From positions 22,511-86,510 of the forward strand of contig JAQGLY010000086.1 in assembly GCA_028292625.1 (NCBI GenBank): DNA of 64,000 bases. Reading direction: 5' to 3'. The DNA is from Herbaspirillum sp. GTDB lineage: Bacteria > Pseudomonadota > Gammaproteobacteria > Burkholderiales > Burkholderiaceae_D. Every line of letters begins with the position of its first letter. The first letter of the stretch is position 1. The position numbers and the translations under genes are program-made. Below are positions 9,801 to 18,474 of the stretch, one piece after another. Below the pieces are notes generated by a model. It searched no databases. It was not told where the DNA came from and saw nothing but the letters and a program-made list of their open reading frames with translations.

Positions 9801-10508
9801 CAGGCCGTTGTAACTCAATTGGGCCACGGCCGACAGCTTTACCTGGCCGGCGTCCCGCAGGCCTTGCACGGAGGACGCCTGCAGCAACGCGCCGTCGCGA
9901 TCGAGCACCAGGAAGCGCGCACCGTCGGAGACATTCATATTGGAAATGCTGGCCGCCATCGACCCCAGGTTCATGGTCGCGAACAACACGGCATACGGTT
10001 GTTGCTTATCGCGACGCAATGCCACCGCCACTGCTATCGTTGGCAAATTGGTAATACGCCCCCACTGATATTCGCCGATGACGAAATCCAGCGACTTCAG
10101 CGCATGGTTGAAATAAGGCCGGTCGGCCAGATTGATGCCGGGCTGCGCCGGCACGCCGCTGCATAGCAACTCGCCATCCAGGCCGACAATGCCGAAATTG
10201 ACGTAGCGGTTCTGGTCCTTCAACAGATCGGCGAAATAGCTCGGGCAGTTGCTCCAATCGCCGCGCCGTATCATCGGCGTCACCGCGATCGCCTTGAGGG
10301 TTTCGTTGGAACTGGCGATCAGCCAATTCTGATAACGCCCCGCCAGATCGACATAACTTTGCGCGCTGTCCCGCGCCAGCCGCCCGTATTCCATGCGTTG
10401 CTGATACACATAAAAACACAAACCGATGAAAGTCGGAATCGCAGCCATGCACACCACCAGAAACATGCGGGCATAGACGCTGCGAAATAATGACTGGAAT
10501 ATCTTCAT
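6825..10508 (-). CDS. Membrane-bound Cache-HAMP-GAF-PAS-PAS-GGDEF-EAL protein (cyclic di-GMP turnover)
   Basis: About 1227 aa from the ATG at 10508. A further in-frame ATG at 10586 would add 26 residues without signal character. Order: an N-terminal membrane anchor; an extracytoplasmic Cache-like sensor ending near 290; a second membrane segment (EFWVAVAAILSLMALALGAG); HAMP; GAF (about 375-525); two PAS domains; GGDEF (motif RLGGDEFAIL); EAL (FEALIRWEHP, with DDFGTGYSSLAYL and ELTESSIM). Both catalytic signatures are intact, so synthesis and hydrolysis of c-di-GMP are both possible. The inhibitory RxxD motif upstream of GGDEF is absent (SPETILTR instead). In many such hybrids the phosphodiesterase activity dominates. 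It is transcribed convergently with the aldehyde dehydrogenase gene. Confidence 0.9.
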   Translation of the reverse strand: MKIFQSLFRSVYARMFLVVCMAAIPTFIGLCFYVYQQRMEYGRLARDSAQSYVDLAGRYQNWLIASSNETLKAIAVTPMIRRGDWSNCPSYFADLLKDQNRYVNFGIVGLDGELLCSGVPAQPGINLADRPYFNHALKSLDFVIGEYQWGRITNLPTIAVAVALRRDKQQPYAVLFATMNLGSMAASISNMNVSDGARFLVLDRDGALLQASSVQGLRDAGQVKLSAVAQLSYNGLRDRGADVLPADDGSQWLVSYVRSGPPQDPRALTVVYEQPAQTLLKAANREFWVAVAAILSLMALALGAGWLGTQVIIGRNLRYLTAAAQRLRHRDFDVRIGSKARGQEFVEIAHQFDQMAQELEAHEYTTRRTMARQVGQNKILQLITAGRPLPETLAELVLFSQRQIDHVAGSIILLGSEGKRVAQCIAPNLPQSFVEALIGQEIGSGVGACGAAMYHKQLVVSEDMASDPAWAAYRDLIGDLKVCWSHPIISSSGRVLGSFALYYRHYQPVGAEQLVLGQLAAELAAVAIERSRIENALTHSEAEYRLLFERNPYPMWVYDDHSLRILAVNDPAIAHYGYSRAQFLLMTVGDLEYKPQSGSQDTAPAADNHVRHRRMDGSMILVDVAVFPTSFGGSPAQLALVNDVTEREAMARNISERDQMLSLLMDSTAEAIYGIDLNGKCIFTNNACVRLLGYASPLELLGHPIHKMVHYKYEDGRNYPAHECPTHRSLQFGENQHIDGEVLWRKDGSALPVEYWSYPIRRNGEISGAMVTFLDVTERRRHSEALAYQARHDSLTGLNNRGVLLSAIDRAIGECSQGNSAYAHFGVMIIDLDGFKEVNDALGHQSGDLLLQQVAQRLRGALSPETILTRLGGDEFAILTTKATTMEPVGDIARDILTQLQQPFQLNSIQIQINASIGISCYPRDGVNTMLLMRNADAAMYQAKREGTGFVFYHQTETDQTPSRLLLMTELRNALGQHQFTLHYQPKTRMSDGVTIGFEALIRWEHPERGLLYPHSFVPIVEISDLIHPLTAWVIETAVAQCKQWHREGSQTTVAVNISMRNLLDIGLVDRVQQILERHALPAHYLELELTESSIMADPARSLDVLTSIHELGVRISIDDFGTGYSSLAYLQKLPVDSLKIDRSFVIEMEHSVDARAIVSAIIALAHTVGLKVTAEGIEDALVMDRLAALGCDVAQGYFVSRPLTAEGAGRWLTAAADADRPSDAVD

Positions 10509-10916
10509 ACTACGATCCGGATGGCCGATCTGGCATAAAGGAGCCTTGGTTGATTCGAGTTCAGGGGCGACAGCGCCCTTCATCAATTATTAGTCCAAAG
10601 ACTTTATACAAGAACAATACTCTGTCTGTCACGCAATTGAAGCGATTATTCTCCCTGTAACTGACCCGTAAAATGTTATAGGTACCGATTTTTTTTTGCG
10701 CGGTTCATGGACGCGGAAAAGCTGCGCCCCCGATGCGATGGTGGAATCCCATGACAAGCGCAAAGAAGGGGACAAGATAAACGAACTTAGAGACGAAAGA
10801 AAAGGCCGCGCTGCAATCCGGACCGCTGTCCCGAGAATTGTAATGAACATTTCCCAGTGACGAAAAAAACCACGGAAAGAAGGAAGTGCTGTCCAAGCGC
10901 GCTCAGGCGGCGCTGC
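10509..10916. other. Intergenic region between putA (3' side) and the GGDEF-EAL gene (5' side)
   Basis: 408 bp with no supportable gene; the short minus-strand frames at 10629-10896 have neither a ribosome-binding site nor recognisable sequence. It should hold the minus-strand promoter of the GGDEF-EAL gene and the end of the putA transcript. A run of T bases on the plus strand (near 10690) and one of A bases (near 10865) are visible, but I see no hairpin convincing enough to call a terminator. Confidence 0.5.
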
Positions 10917-13900
10917 CTAAGGAAGCATGGACATCAGGGTGGCGTTTCCGCCTGCGGCGGTGGTGTTGATGCATAGCGCGCGCTCGGCGACCAGCCGCCA
11001 CAGCGCGATCGGAACGTCGCCGGAGGTCCGCAGGCCGGCCACGATCGCGCCGTCGCGCGCGGCCAGCGTCGTCAGCAGTTCGCCGCTGCCGGCCACCTGC
11101 GGATCGTACAGCGCCAGCGCCAATCCGCTGCATTCCCCATGCTGTGCGATCACCTGTATGCCGGCGCTCACCTGCGCCGGCAATCCGGCAGGCAAATGCG
11201 CCGCAGTCCGCTGCAACAAGACCGGCCGGTTCCCGGTCGCCAACACCGCCGCCAGTTGATTCAACAACACCGGCGCGCTGCCGGCATCGCAAAGCACCGA
11301 TCCTCTAGCGGCAAAGACCAGCGTGTTGGACTCACCGGTCGGCCCCGGCAAGCGCAGGGTCCTGCCGTACAGGCTGTCGCGCATATAAGCGCGCCCCAGC
11401 GCCGCCAACTGCAGATGGCCCTGCTCCAGGGCCCAGCGCAGCAAAGCTTCCAGCGCCGCCGGCGCGGCGATTTCGTCCCGCAGCGATTGCGCGTCCAGCG
11501 CTTCGTCCGCCTTGCATTGCAAACGCTTCAGATACAACGGACCGCCCGCCTTCGGGCCGGTACCGGACTGGCCTTCGCCGCCGAATGGCTGCACGCCGAC
11601 CACCGCGCCGACGATATTGCGATTGACGTAGATATTGCCGACATGCGCGCGATCGGCAATGGAGGCGACGGTTTCATCGATGCGCGAATGCACGCCCAGC
11701 GTCAGGCCATAGCCGGTCGCATTGATCGCCGCAATCAGCTGCGGCAGATCGCGGCGCCGATAGCGCAACACATGCAGCACCGGGCCGAACACTTCGCGCG
11801 TCAGGGCGGCCATGGTATCGATCTCGATGATCGTCGGCGCCACGAATGTCCCCATCGCCACGCATGGCGGCAATGCCAGTTGCGTCACTTTTCCGCCGGC
11901 GCAGGCCTGCCCGATATAGGCCAGCAGATCGCGTTGCGCGTCGACGTCGATCACCGGACCTATGTCGACAGCCAGCCGGTCGGGACAGCCGACACGCAAT
12001 TCCTGCATCGCGCCGTGCAGCATCTTCAGGGTTTTATCGGCGATATCGTTTTGCAAACACAGCACACGCAACGCCGAGCAACGCTGGCCGGCGCTGTCGA
12101 ACGCCGATGCGATCACATCCTGCACCACTTGTTCGCACAATGCGGAAGAATCGACGATCATCGCGTTCTGCCCGCCGGTTTCGGCAATCAGCGGGATGTC
12201 GCGCCGCTCGGCGACGCTGCGTTGCGCCAGTGTGCGATTGATGATTTGCGCCACTTGCGTCGAACCGGTAAATATCACGCCGCATACCCGCGCATCGGCA
12301 ATCAATTGCGCGCCGACCGATTCGCCGCGACCCGGCAGCAGCTGCAATGCGCCTACCGGCACGCCCGCCTCGTGCAGCAATTGCACCGCGCGAAAGGCGA
12401 TCAGCGGGGTCTGTTCGGCCGGCTTGGCCAGCACCGCATTGCCTACGGCCAGCGCGGCGCTGATCTGACCGACGAAGATCGCCAGCGGAAAATTCCATGG
12501 ACTGATGCAGACCACCGGCCCCAGCGCCACGGTCGGGCCGCCTGCGCCGGCGCGCGCACCGTAATAGCGCAGGAAATCGACCGCTTCGCGCAACTCCGCA
12601 ATCGCGTTCGGCAGGGACTTGCCGGCCTCCCTGACCGCCAGCGCCATCAGTTCGACGCCGTGCCGTTCGAGCAGATCGGCGGCGCGCATCAATATTTCCG
12701 TGCGCAGCATCGGCGCGACGGCCTGCCATTCGGGCGCGGCGGCCGCCGCCAGCGCCAGCGCGCATTCGACATCGTCCGGCGCGGCTTCCAGCACGGTGCC
12801 GACCGTATCGCGGCGATCGGCCGGGTTGCGCAATTCGACCGGCGCGACGGCGGCCGCTTCCCCTGGTCGCCCGCCGTCCGGCAACGGCATTGCGTGCCAC
12901 TGGCGGCGGCCAAGCGCATTGAGCTCCTCGCTCAACGCGCGCAGGGCATGCTCGTCGCTGAAATCGAAGCCGGCCGAATTGCGGCGCTCGGGGCCGAACA
13001 TCGCGGCCGGCAGCGCGATCGCCGGATGCGGAGCGCCATCGAGCCGGGCGGCCGCGGAGATCGGATCCGCCAGCAAGGTGTCGATCGCCACGTCGGCATC
13101 GACCAGTTGATTGACGAACGAGGAATTGGCGCCGTTTTCCAGCAGCCGGCGCACCAGATACGCCAGCAGCGTTTCGTGCGATCCGACCGGCGCGTAAATA
13201 CGGCAGGGCACGCCCAGCTTGTCGGCGCCGACCACTTGGTCGTACAGCATCTCGCCCATGCCGTGCAGGCACTGAAATTCATAATCGGTCACACGCATTT
13301 CGCGCGCCTTGACATGAATGGCCGCCACAGTCAGCGCGTTATGCGTGGCGAATTGCGGATAAATCGCATCGTTGGCGGCCAGCAGGCGTTGCGCGCAGAG
13401 CAGATAAGACAGGTCGGTATATACCTTGCGGGTATACACCGGATAACCGGGCATGCCGTCGACTTGCGCGCGTTTGATTTCCGCGTCCCAGTACGCGCCC
13501 TTGACCAGCCGCACCATTAGTTTACGGCCTGTGCGGCGCGCCAGATCGATCAGGTAATCGATGACGTACGGGCAACGCTTTTGATACGCCTGCACCACAA
13601 ACCCAAGCCCGTCGAAACCATCCAGTTCGGGGTCGCAGGCCAGCGCTTCGATCAGATCCAGCGACAGATCCAGCCGATCGGCTTCTTCGGCGTCGATATT
13701 GAGGCCGATGCGATACTGCCTGGCCAGCAGCGCCAGGCCTTTCAGGCGCGGCAGCAGCTCCTGCAGCACACGGGTGCGCTGCGCCCGGCTGTAACGCGGA
13801 TGCAGAGCCGATAATTTGACCGAAATGCCGGGGCCGTTCCTGACGCCGCGCCCATTGCCGGCTTTCCCGATCGCCTGGATGGCAGACACATACGATGCGT

Positions 13901-14642
13901 AATAGCGATCGGCGTCGGCGGCGGTCAGCGCCGCTTCGCCCAGCATGTCGTACGAATAACGGTAGCCGCGCGCTTCCCTGCCCCGGCTGTTGGCCAGCGC
14001 CTCGGCGATGGTCTGACCGGTGACGAACTGATTGCCGAGCATGCGCATCGCCAGATCGACGCCCTTGCGGATCAGCGGTTCGCCGCCTTTGCCGATCAGC
14101 CGCGTGATCGCCGCCCCGAGGCCGCGCTCGCTGGCGCTGCCGACCAGTTTGCCGGTCACCAACAGTCCCCAGGTCGCGGCATTGACGAACAGCGACGGCG
14201 ATTCGCCCAGGTGGCTGCGCCAGTCGCCCTTGCTGATCTTGTCGGCGATCAGGCGATCGGCGGTCTGGCGATCGGGAATCCGCAGCAGGGCCTCAGCCAG
14301 ACACATCAGCGCCACCCCTTCTTCGGACGACAGCGAGAACTCGTGCATCAGCGCATCGACGCCGGACGATTTGCTGCGTTTGCCGCGCACCGCCGTCACC
14401 AGTTGCTGGGCCAGATCCCTGGAACGGCCCGCCCAGTCCGGATCGCTGTCGACCTGCGCCAGCAGAGTGCGGACCGCGTCGCGCTCATCGCGCCGATAGG
14501 CGGCTGTGACCGCCTCGCGCAGCGGCGTTGCGGCGCCAGCGACCTCGTCGGCCAATGCCGAGAATGGCGGCGCCTCCGGCGCCGGATGGGTTGCGGAGGC
14601 GGCGGCGGACGCGGCACGGGCGGAAGCAAGAGAAAGAGACAT
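10917..14642 (-). CDS. putA: PutA: proline dehydrogenase / delta1-pyrroline-5-carboxylate dehydrogenase
   Basis: 1241 aa from the ATG at 14642; the longer frame begins at a TTG at 14690 and is less likely. The N-terminal part contains the proline dehydrogenase barrel (GPGISVKLSALHPRY, MVRLVKGAYWDAEIKRA, YAPVGSHETLLAYLVRRLLE), which oxidises proline with FAD. The middle is an aldehyde dehydrogenase (VCISPWNFPLAIFVGQI, GVIFTGSTQVAQIIN, IAETGGQNAMIVDS, catalytic Cys in FDSAGQRCSALRV), which makes glutamate with NAD. A C-terminal ALDH-like extension is present, as in long PutAs. The ribbon-helix-helix DNA-binding domain of E. coli PutA is not apparent: the N-terminus is Ala/Ser-rich and then goes straight into the helical domain. 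So this should be an enzyme without autorepressor function. No putP or regulator is adjacent. Confidence 0.96.
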   Translation of the reverse strand: MSLSLASARAASAAASATHPAPEAPPFSALADEVAGAATPLREAVTAAYRRDERDAVRTLLAQVDSDPDWAGRSRDLAQQLVTAVRGKRSKSSGVDALMHEFSLSSEEGVALMCLAEALLRIPDRQTADRLIADKISKGDWRSHLGESPSLFVNAATWGLLVTGKLVGSASERGLGAAITRLIGKGGEPLIRKGVDLAMRMLGNQFVTGQTIAEALANSRGREARGYRYSYDMLGEAALTAADADRYYASYVSAIQAIGKAGNGRGVRNGPGISVKLSALHPRYSRAQRTRVLQELLPRLKGLALLARQYRIGLNIDAEEADRLDLSLDLIEALACDPELDGFDGLGFVVQAYQKRCPYVIDYLIDLARRTGRKLMVRLVKGAYWDAEIKRAQVDGMPGYPVYTRKVYTDLSYLLCAQRLLAANDAIYPQFATHNALTVAAIHVKAREMRVTDYEFQCLHGMGEMLYDQVVGADKLGVPCRIYAPVGSHETLLAYLVRRLLENGANSSFVNQLVDADVAIDTLLADPISAAARLDGAPHPAIALPAAMFGPERRNSAGFDFSDEHALRALSEELNALGRRQWHAMPLPDGGRPGEAAAVAPVELRNPADRRDTVGTVLEAAPDDVECALALAAAAAPEWQAVAPMLRTEILMRAADLLERHGVELMALAVREAGKSLPNAIAELREAVDFLRYYGARAGAGGPTVALGPVVCISPWNFPLAIFVGQISAALAVGNAVLAKPAEQTPLIAFRAVQLLHEAGVPVGALQLLPGRGESVGAQLIADARVCGVIFTGSTQVAQIINRTLAQRSVAERRDIPLIAETGGQNAMIVDSSALCEQVVQDVIASAFDSAGQRCSALRVLCLQNDIADKTLKMLHGAMQELRVGCPDRLAVDIGPVIDVDAQRDLLAYIGQACAGGKVTQLALPPCVAMGTFVAPTIIEIDTMAALTREVFGPVLHVLRYRRRDLPQLIAAINATGYGLTLGVHSRIDETVASIADRAHVGNIYVNRNIVGAVVGVQPFGGEGQSGTGPKAGGPLYLKRLQCKADEALDAQSLRDEIAAPAALEALLRWALEQGHLQLAALGRAYMRDSLYGRTLRLPGPTGESNTLVFAARGSVLCDAGSAPVLLNQLAAVLATGNRPVLLQRTAAHLPAGLPAQVSAGIQVIAQHGECSGLALALYDPQVAGSGELLTTLAARDGAIVAGLRTSGDVPIALWRLVAERALCINTTAAGGNATLMSMLP

Positions 14643-14998
14643 GTTTAATCGAATATTGGGAATGGGCAAGCCGGCCCGGCGCGAATGCAATTGGCATCTG
14701 CAGATGTGGCAATTCTATGAGGAAAAAGCAAATATTAATTCTGTTAATTTCGAAGTTTATTCAAATAAAGATTATGTATTTTTTTAATTTAACAAATTTA
14801 ATTTTGCGGCCGATGCGCTGGGCGGCGTGTCGATTTTCCATATTGAAACATCCGGCAAGCCTTGCGAAGAAGGCTGCAAAACAGCCCCCGCGAACAGCGA
14901 AAAAAAACGAGCTCGGCAACGAAAGCGGCCGCCTTGGTGGGCGGCCGCAAACGGACTATAAACGGACAATAATAGCGATAACAGCGGCCCGCTAAAGC
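14643..14998 (-). promoter_or_regulatory. putA upstream region with an AT-rich island
   Basis: 356 bp without a gene. About 14700-14810 is strikingly AT-rich compared with its surroundings (runs such as TTTTTTTAATTTAACAAATTT), as expected for a promoter and for an AT-preferring regulator. In many proteobacteria putA is controlled by an Lrp-type activator (PutR), which would suit such a site, but no regulator gene is adjacent and no exact operator can be defined. A terminator-like hairpin for the upstream gene lies at 14925-14948. Confidence 0.45.
14925..14948 (-). terminator. Hairpin downstream of the thioredoxin-fold lipoprotein gene
   Basis: Perfect 9-bp GC stem: GCGGCCGCC (14925-14933) pairs with GGCGGCCGC (14940-14948) around a 6-base loop. 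Read on the minus strand it lies about 50 bp after the stop of the lipoprotein gene and is followed by TTTCGTT, a weak U-tract. It is a plausible but not ideal rho-independent terminator that would insulate putA. Confidence 0.45.
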
Positions 14999-15589
14999 CT
15001 ACACCCCTAGCAAGGCCTCCAATTGCGCGGTCTCCATCTCGCCGGTCTGGCTGCCGTATTCGCCGGTTTTCGCATTTTTATACACGATCAGCGGGACGCC
15101 TTGCGTGCCGGTTTTTTTCAACAGATCGGTATTGGCGATCACCTTTTTCTCTGCTTCGGCATTGGGTGGCGCATCGACCTCCGCAGTGTCGGCGCCGCTC
15201 AACACTCTCGCCTCATGCGCGTTCATCGCCTGCACGGGATCGGAGGCCGCGAGAATCGCGCCGCCCTGCGGCGCCGAGGTCCTGGCCAGGAAACCGACCG
15301 GAATCCAGACGATCCGCAATTTGTTCGCCAACGGCTTGGCGTTGCCCCACAGCACCGCGCAATGGGGGCAGCCCGGGTCGAAAAAGACATACGCCGTATT
15401 AGCCGCCATCATCGGCCCGACCGAAAAGCCGCTGGCGGTAGCGGCCAGTTCATAAATCTGAGCCGCGGGCAACTCCGCGGCAGGCGCGGGGGACGCGGCG
15501 GGCGCCGCGGCATCCTTCCGGCCGCAAGCAGCCAAGCCCAGCGCAGCGAGCGCAAGCAAACCGGTTTGTCCGAATTGACGACGATTCAT
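14999..15589 (-). CDS. Thioredoxin-fold (DsbG/DsbC-like) lipoprotein
   Basis: 196 aa from the ATG at 15589, preceded by AGGAAA at good spacing; an ATG ten codons upstream lacks a site. The N-terminus MNRRQFGQTGLLALAALGLAAC is a lipoprotein signal with lipobox LAAC, so the protein is probably anchored facing the periplasm. The active site is CPHC in YVFFDPGCPHCAVLW, and the cis-proline region is TQGVPLIVYK. DsbG/DsbC-type proteins isomerise or protect thiols in periplasmic proteins. This one is shorter than DsbG and lacks an obvious N-terminal dimerisation domain, so its partner and direction (oxidant or reductant) are uncertain. Confidence 0.8.
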   Translation of the reverse strand: MNRRQFGQTGLLALAALGLAACGRKDAAAPAASPAPAAELPAAQIYELAATASGFSVGPMMAANTAYVFFDPGCPHCAVLWGNAKPLANKLRIVWIPVGFLARTSAPQGGAILAASDPVQAMNAHEARVLSGADTAEVDAPPNAEAEKKVIANTDLLKKTGTQGVPLIVYKNAKTGEYGSQTGEMETAQLEALLGV

Positions 15590-15727
15590 GATGTTTTCCT
15601 GCGAAGTGAGAGTGCGCATATTTTATCCAAAAGCACCGCCGCATGTCGCCGTCGCCCCGTCTGGCCATTCCGGCATCAGGGAGACGCCGTCAGCGAGAAT
15701 CGATGATTTTTCGAATTGCGCGGCTTT

Positions 15728-16582
15728 TTAATTAGCGCTTCTCGAATCCAGATAACGCTGTCGCGCCTCTTCCTCCAGACGGACATCTTCGATTTCACGC
15801 AATACCGCCCCGACATCGGCCGGCGTGTCGTCCGGGGCCACGTAACCTGTCAGTGGCGTATCCGGCGTCAGCAACCCGGCCCGATACAAGTTCCAGATTT
15901 CCTTGCCGTACTGACTGCCCAGCAATACCGGCGCAAAGCGGCTGAAATAGGCCGCCAGATTGGCGACGTCGCGTTCCAGCATGTCGCCGGCGGCGTTATT
16001 GCCGGCGGCGTCGACGGCCTGCGGCAAATCGATGATGACCGGCCCGTCGGCCGTCACCAGGATATTGAATTCGGACAAATCGCCATGAATCACGCCGGCG
16101 CACAGCATCAGCACCACCTGATGCAGCAGCGTCGCATGAAACTGCAGCGCCAGCTCCTCGCTGAGGACAACATCGTTGAGCCGCGGCGCCGCATTGCCAT
16201 CGGCGTCGGTCAGCAGTTCCATCAGCAGCACACCCTCGAAGCAGATATACGGCTGCGGCACACGCACACCGGCGGCGGCCAGCCGGTACAAGGCGTCGAC
16301 CTCCGCGTTTTGCCAGACCTCCTCGGCCATCTTGCGCCCGTAGCGCGTGCCCTTTTCCATCGCGCGCGCCTGCCGGCTGTTCTTGACGCGCCTTCCCTCC
16401 TGGTAGGACACGGCCTGATGAAAACTGCGGCGGTCGGCTTCCTTGTAGACCTTGGCGCAACGGACGTCGTCGCCGCAACGCACCACGTAGACGGTGGCTT
16501 CCTTGCCGCTCATCAGTTGCCGCAATACTTCGTCGATCAGACCTTCTTCTATCAGTGGCTGTATGCGTTTCGGTGTTTTCAT
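15728..16582 (-). CDS. RIO1-type serine protein kinase
   Basis: 284 aa. Kinase signatures are intact: the ATP-binding region with GKEATVYVVRCGDD and AKVYKE; the RIO catalytic loop VIHGDLSEFNILV; and the metal-binding IIDLPQAVD replacing the DFG of ordinary kinases. These features are typical of RIO1 proteins, which in archaea and eukaryotes act in small-subunit ribosome maturation. Bacterial versions, widespread in proteobacteria as about 280-aa single-domain proteins, are little characterised. The gene stands alone on the minus strand, with the divergent xdhC 153 bp away. Confidence 0.88.
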   Translation of the reverse strand: MKTPKRIQPLIEEGLIDEVLRQLMSGKEATVYVVRCGDDVRCAKVYKEADRRSFHQAVSYQEGRRVKNSRQARAMEKGTRYGRKMAEEVWQNAEVDALYRLAAAGVRVPQPYICFEGVLLMELLTDADGNAAPRLNDVVLSEELALQFHATLLHQVVLMLCAGVIHGDLSEFNILVTADGPVIIDLPQAVDAAGNNAAGDMLERDVANLAAYFSRFAPVLLGSQYGKEIWNLYRAGLLTPDTPLTGYVAPDDTPADVGAVLREIEDVRLEEEARQRYLDSRSAN

Positions 16583-16735
16583 GGATGAATCTTTTTTATT
16601 GGATACGCAAAGAGGCGCAAGCGTAACAGACTACCGTGGCATTCCGCTGCATTCCGCCATATCCGCTACACTACACCATAGGAATTAACCTAGGGTTTCC
16701 TCCCATTAATCACCTCCAAAGCATTGCGACTAGCC

Positions 16736-17749
16736 ATGGAAAGTCTGGATTTGCACGTTTTACGCTCGGCGCGCGACTGGTATGCCGCCGGACATGCGGT
16801 TACCTTGATCACCGTCGTCGAGACCTGGGGCAGCGCGCCGCGGCCGCCGGGCGCCCTGCTGGCGATCCGCGACGACGGCATCGTCGCCGGCTCGGTTTCC
16901 GGCGGCTGCGTCGAAGACGATTTGATCGCGCGGGTGCGCCAGGGCGATCGGCCTTCCGCGCCCGGACTGCTGACCTACGGCGTCAGCAAGGACGAAGCGG
17001 CCCGCTTCGGACTGCCTTGCGGCGGCACATTGCGGCTGGTGCAGGAACCGCTGGCCGATATCGCGTGGCTGGACACGTTACTGGAACGCACCGGACGCCA
17101 CGAACATGTATTGCGCACGCTGGATCTGAACACCGGCAAAGTCACGCTGGATGCGGGGCCCGGCGCAGTCGATCCGGCCGGCCAATCGCAGCTGGCGTTC
17201 GACGGCCAGCGTATGAGCACCTGGTTCGGTCCGCGCTGGCGCCTGCTGATGATCGGCGCCGGCCAACTATCGCGGGTGCTGGCGCAAATGGCCGCCGCGC
17301 TGGATTATCACGTGATGGTGTGCGATCCGCGCGAAGAATATCACCAGACCTGGGATGTTCCCGGCGCGCCATGGCTGCCCGGCATGCCGGACGACGTGGT
17401 GCTGAGCATCGAACCGGACGCCCATACCGCTATCGTCGCGCTGACGCACGATCCCAAGCTGGATGATATGGCCTTGATGGAAGCGCTGAAATCGCCGGCG
17501 TTTTACGTCGGTGCGCTGGGTTCCCGCGCCAATACCGCGAAACGGCGCGAACGGCTGGCGCTGTTCGATCTCGACGCCGCACAGATTGCGCGGCTGCATG
17601 GCCCGATCGGACTGCATATCGGCAGCCGCGTGCCGGCGGAAATCGCGGTGTCGATTCTGGCCGAAATCACGTCGGTCAAGAACGGGGTTTCGCTGACGCA
17701 GAAAAAGCAAACGCAGCCCGCCGCCGCAGCGCCGGCGCAACATGCCTGA
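16736..17749 (+). CDS. xdhC: XdhC/CoxI-family molybdenum-enzyme maturation protein
   Basis: 337 aa. The N-terminal XdhC_CoxI domain shows TVVETWGSAPRPPGALLAI and SVSGGCVEDDLIARV. The C-terminal Rossmann-like domain has LLMIGAGQLSRVLAQMAA and YVGALGSRANTAKRRERL. The family binds the molybdenum cofactor and helps to sulfurate and insert it into xanthine-dehydrogenase-type enzymes. It overlaps by 8 bp with a MocA-like cytidylyltransferase gene, a frequent pairing. No xanthine dehydrogenase genes are in the window, so the client is unknown. The ATG at 16736 is used; a TTG four codons earlier is possible, and neither has a clear ribosome-binding site. Confidence 0.9.
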   Translation: MESLDLHVLRSARDWYAAGHAVTLITVVETWGSAPRPPGALLAIRDDGIVAGSVSGGCVEDDLIARVRQGDRPSAPGLLTYGVSKDEAARFGLPCGGTLRLVQEPLADIAWLDTLLERTGRHEHVLRTLDLNTGKVTLDAGPGAVDPAGQSQLAFDGQRMSTWFGPRWRLLMIGAGQLSRVLAQMAAALDYHVMVCDPREEYHQTWDVPGAPWLPGMPDDVVLSIEPDAHTAIVALTHDPKLDDMALMEALKSPAFYVGALGSRANTAKRRERLALFDLDAAQIARLHGPIGLHIGSRVPAEIAVSILAEITSVKNGVSLTQKKQTQPAAAAPAQHA

Positions 17750-18389
17750 ACGCAGTCCGCAGGATCCGCGCCACGGGGGCGGCCTGACCGGCCTGTTGCT
17801 GGCGGCGGGCCGCGGCAGCCGTTTCGATGAAAGCGGCCGGCAATCGAAACTGCTGGCGCTGTTGCCGGACGGCACGCCGGTCGCGCTGGCGTCGGCGCGG
17901 CGTCTGCTGCAATGCTGCGCGCGGGTAATTGCGATCCTGCCGCAACATGCGCCGGCGCCACGCGACCGACATGCCGCCGCATTGGCCGATCTGCTGAACC
18001 GGGCCGGTTGCGAAATCGTCTTTTGCGAGGACAGCGCGGCCGGGCTGGGCCATTCGCTGGCGGCCGGCGTGCGCGCGGCGCCGGATGCCGCCGGCTGGCT
18101 GGTGGCGCTGGCCGACATGCCGGCCATTCAAACGCAGACCATGCTGCAAGTGTGCGCGGCTTGCGCAACGCCGCGCAGCATTGCGGCGCCGCTCCACCAA
18201 GGGCAACGCGGACACCCGGTCGCATTCGGCAGCGCTTATTACGCCGAACTGATCGCGCTGCAAGGCGACACCGGCGCGCAGCCCGTGTTGCGCGCGCATG
18301 CGGCGGCGTTGGTCGGCGTTCCATGCGCCGATCCCGGCATTCTGCGTGATATCGATACTGTGCAGGATCTGGCGAGTTTCGAGCCATGA
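17742..18389 (+). CDS. MocA/MobA-like molybdenum cofactor nucleotidyltransferase
   Basis: 215 aa. It has the nucleotidyltransferase signature LTGLLLAAGRGSRFDESG with the following SKLLALLPDG, the acidic motif LVALADMPAIQ, and the QGQRGHPVAFG loop characteristic of MocA-type enzymes, which transfer CMP (or GMP) to molybdopterin. Its start lies inside the end of xdhC, so the two are probably translationally coupled. Together they would supply the dinucleotide form of the cofactor to a xanthine-dehydrogenase-family enzyme elsewhere. CTP or GTP specificity cannot be told from the sequence. Confidence 0.85.
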   Translation: MPERSPQDPRHGGGLTGLLLAAGRGSRFDESGRQSKLLALLPDGTPVALASARRLLQCCARVIAILPQHAPAPRDRHAAALADLLNRAGCEIVFCEDSAAGLGHSLAAGVRAAPDAAGWLVALADMPAIQTQTMLQVCAACATPRSIAAPLHQGQRGHPVAFGSAYYAELIALQGDTGAQPVLRAHAAALVGVPCADPGILRDIDTVQDLASFEP

Positions 18390-18445
18390 AATGGCGCGCC
18401 GCGGTCCGGCAAACTGCCGTGCGCCGCGCCAGCAACCCTGTCAGG

Positions 18446-18474
18446 TAGAACGCCTTTCGGGGATTCAATAGAAT
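18446..18474 (+). promoter_or_regulatory. Predicted promoter of the first giant paralogue
   Basis: TAGAAC (18446-18451), a 17-bp spacer, then TAGAAT (18469-18474), a sigma-70-like arrangement 37 bp before the ATG. The same hexamers at the same spacing occur before the paralogue at 22977. Both are followed at the same distance by CCGTCCGCTA (18477-18486 here), close to the expected transcription start. Confidence 0.55.

Noticed and set aside
10629..10896. Short minus-strand frames between putA and the GGDEF-EAL gene
   Set aside because: No start signals, no family resemblance, and they lie in probable promoter DNA.
11139..13520. 793-aa plus-strand open frame opposite putA
   Set aside because: It is antisense to a complete, well-conserved putA; the composition (Arg/Gln/His-rich) is that of a GC-skewed shadow frame.
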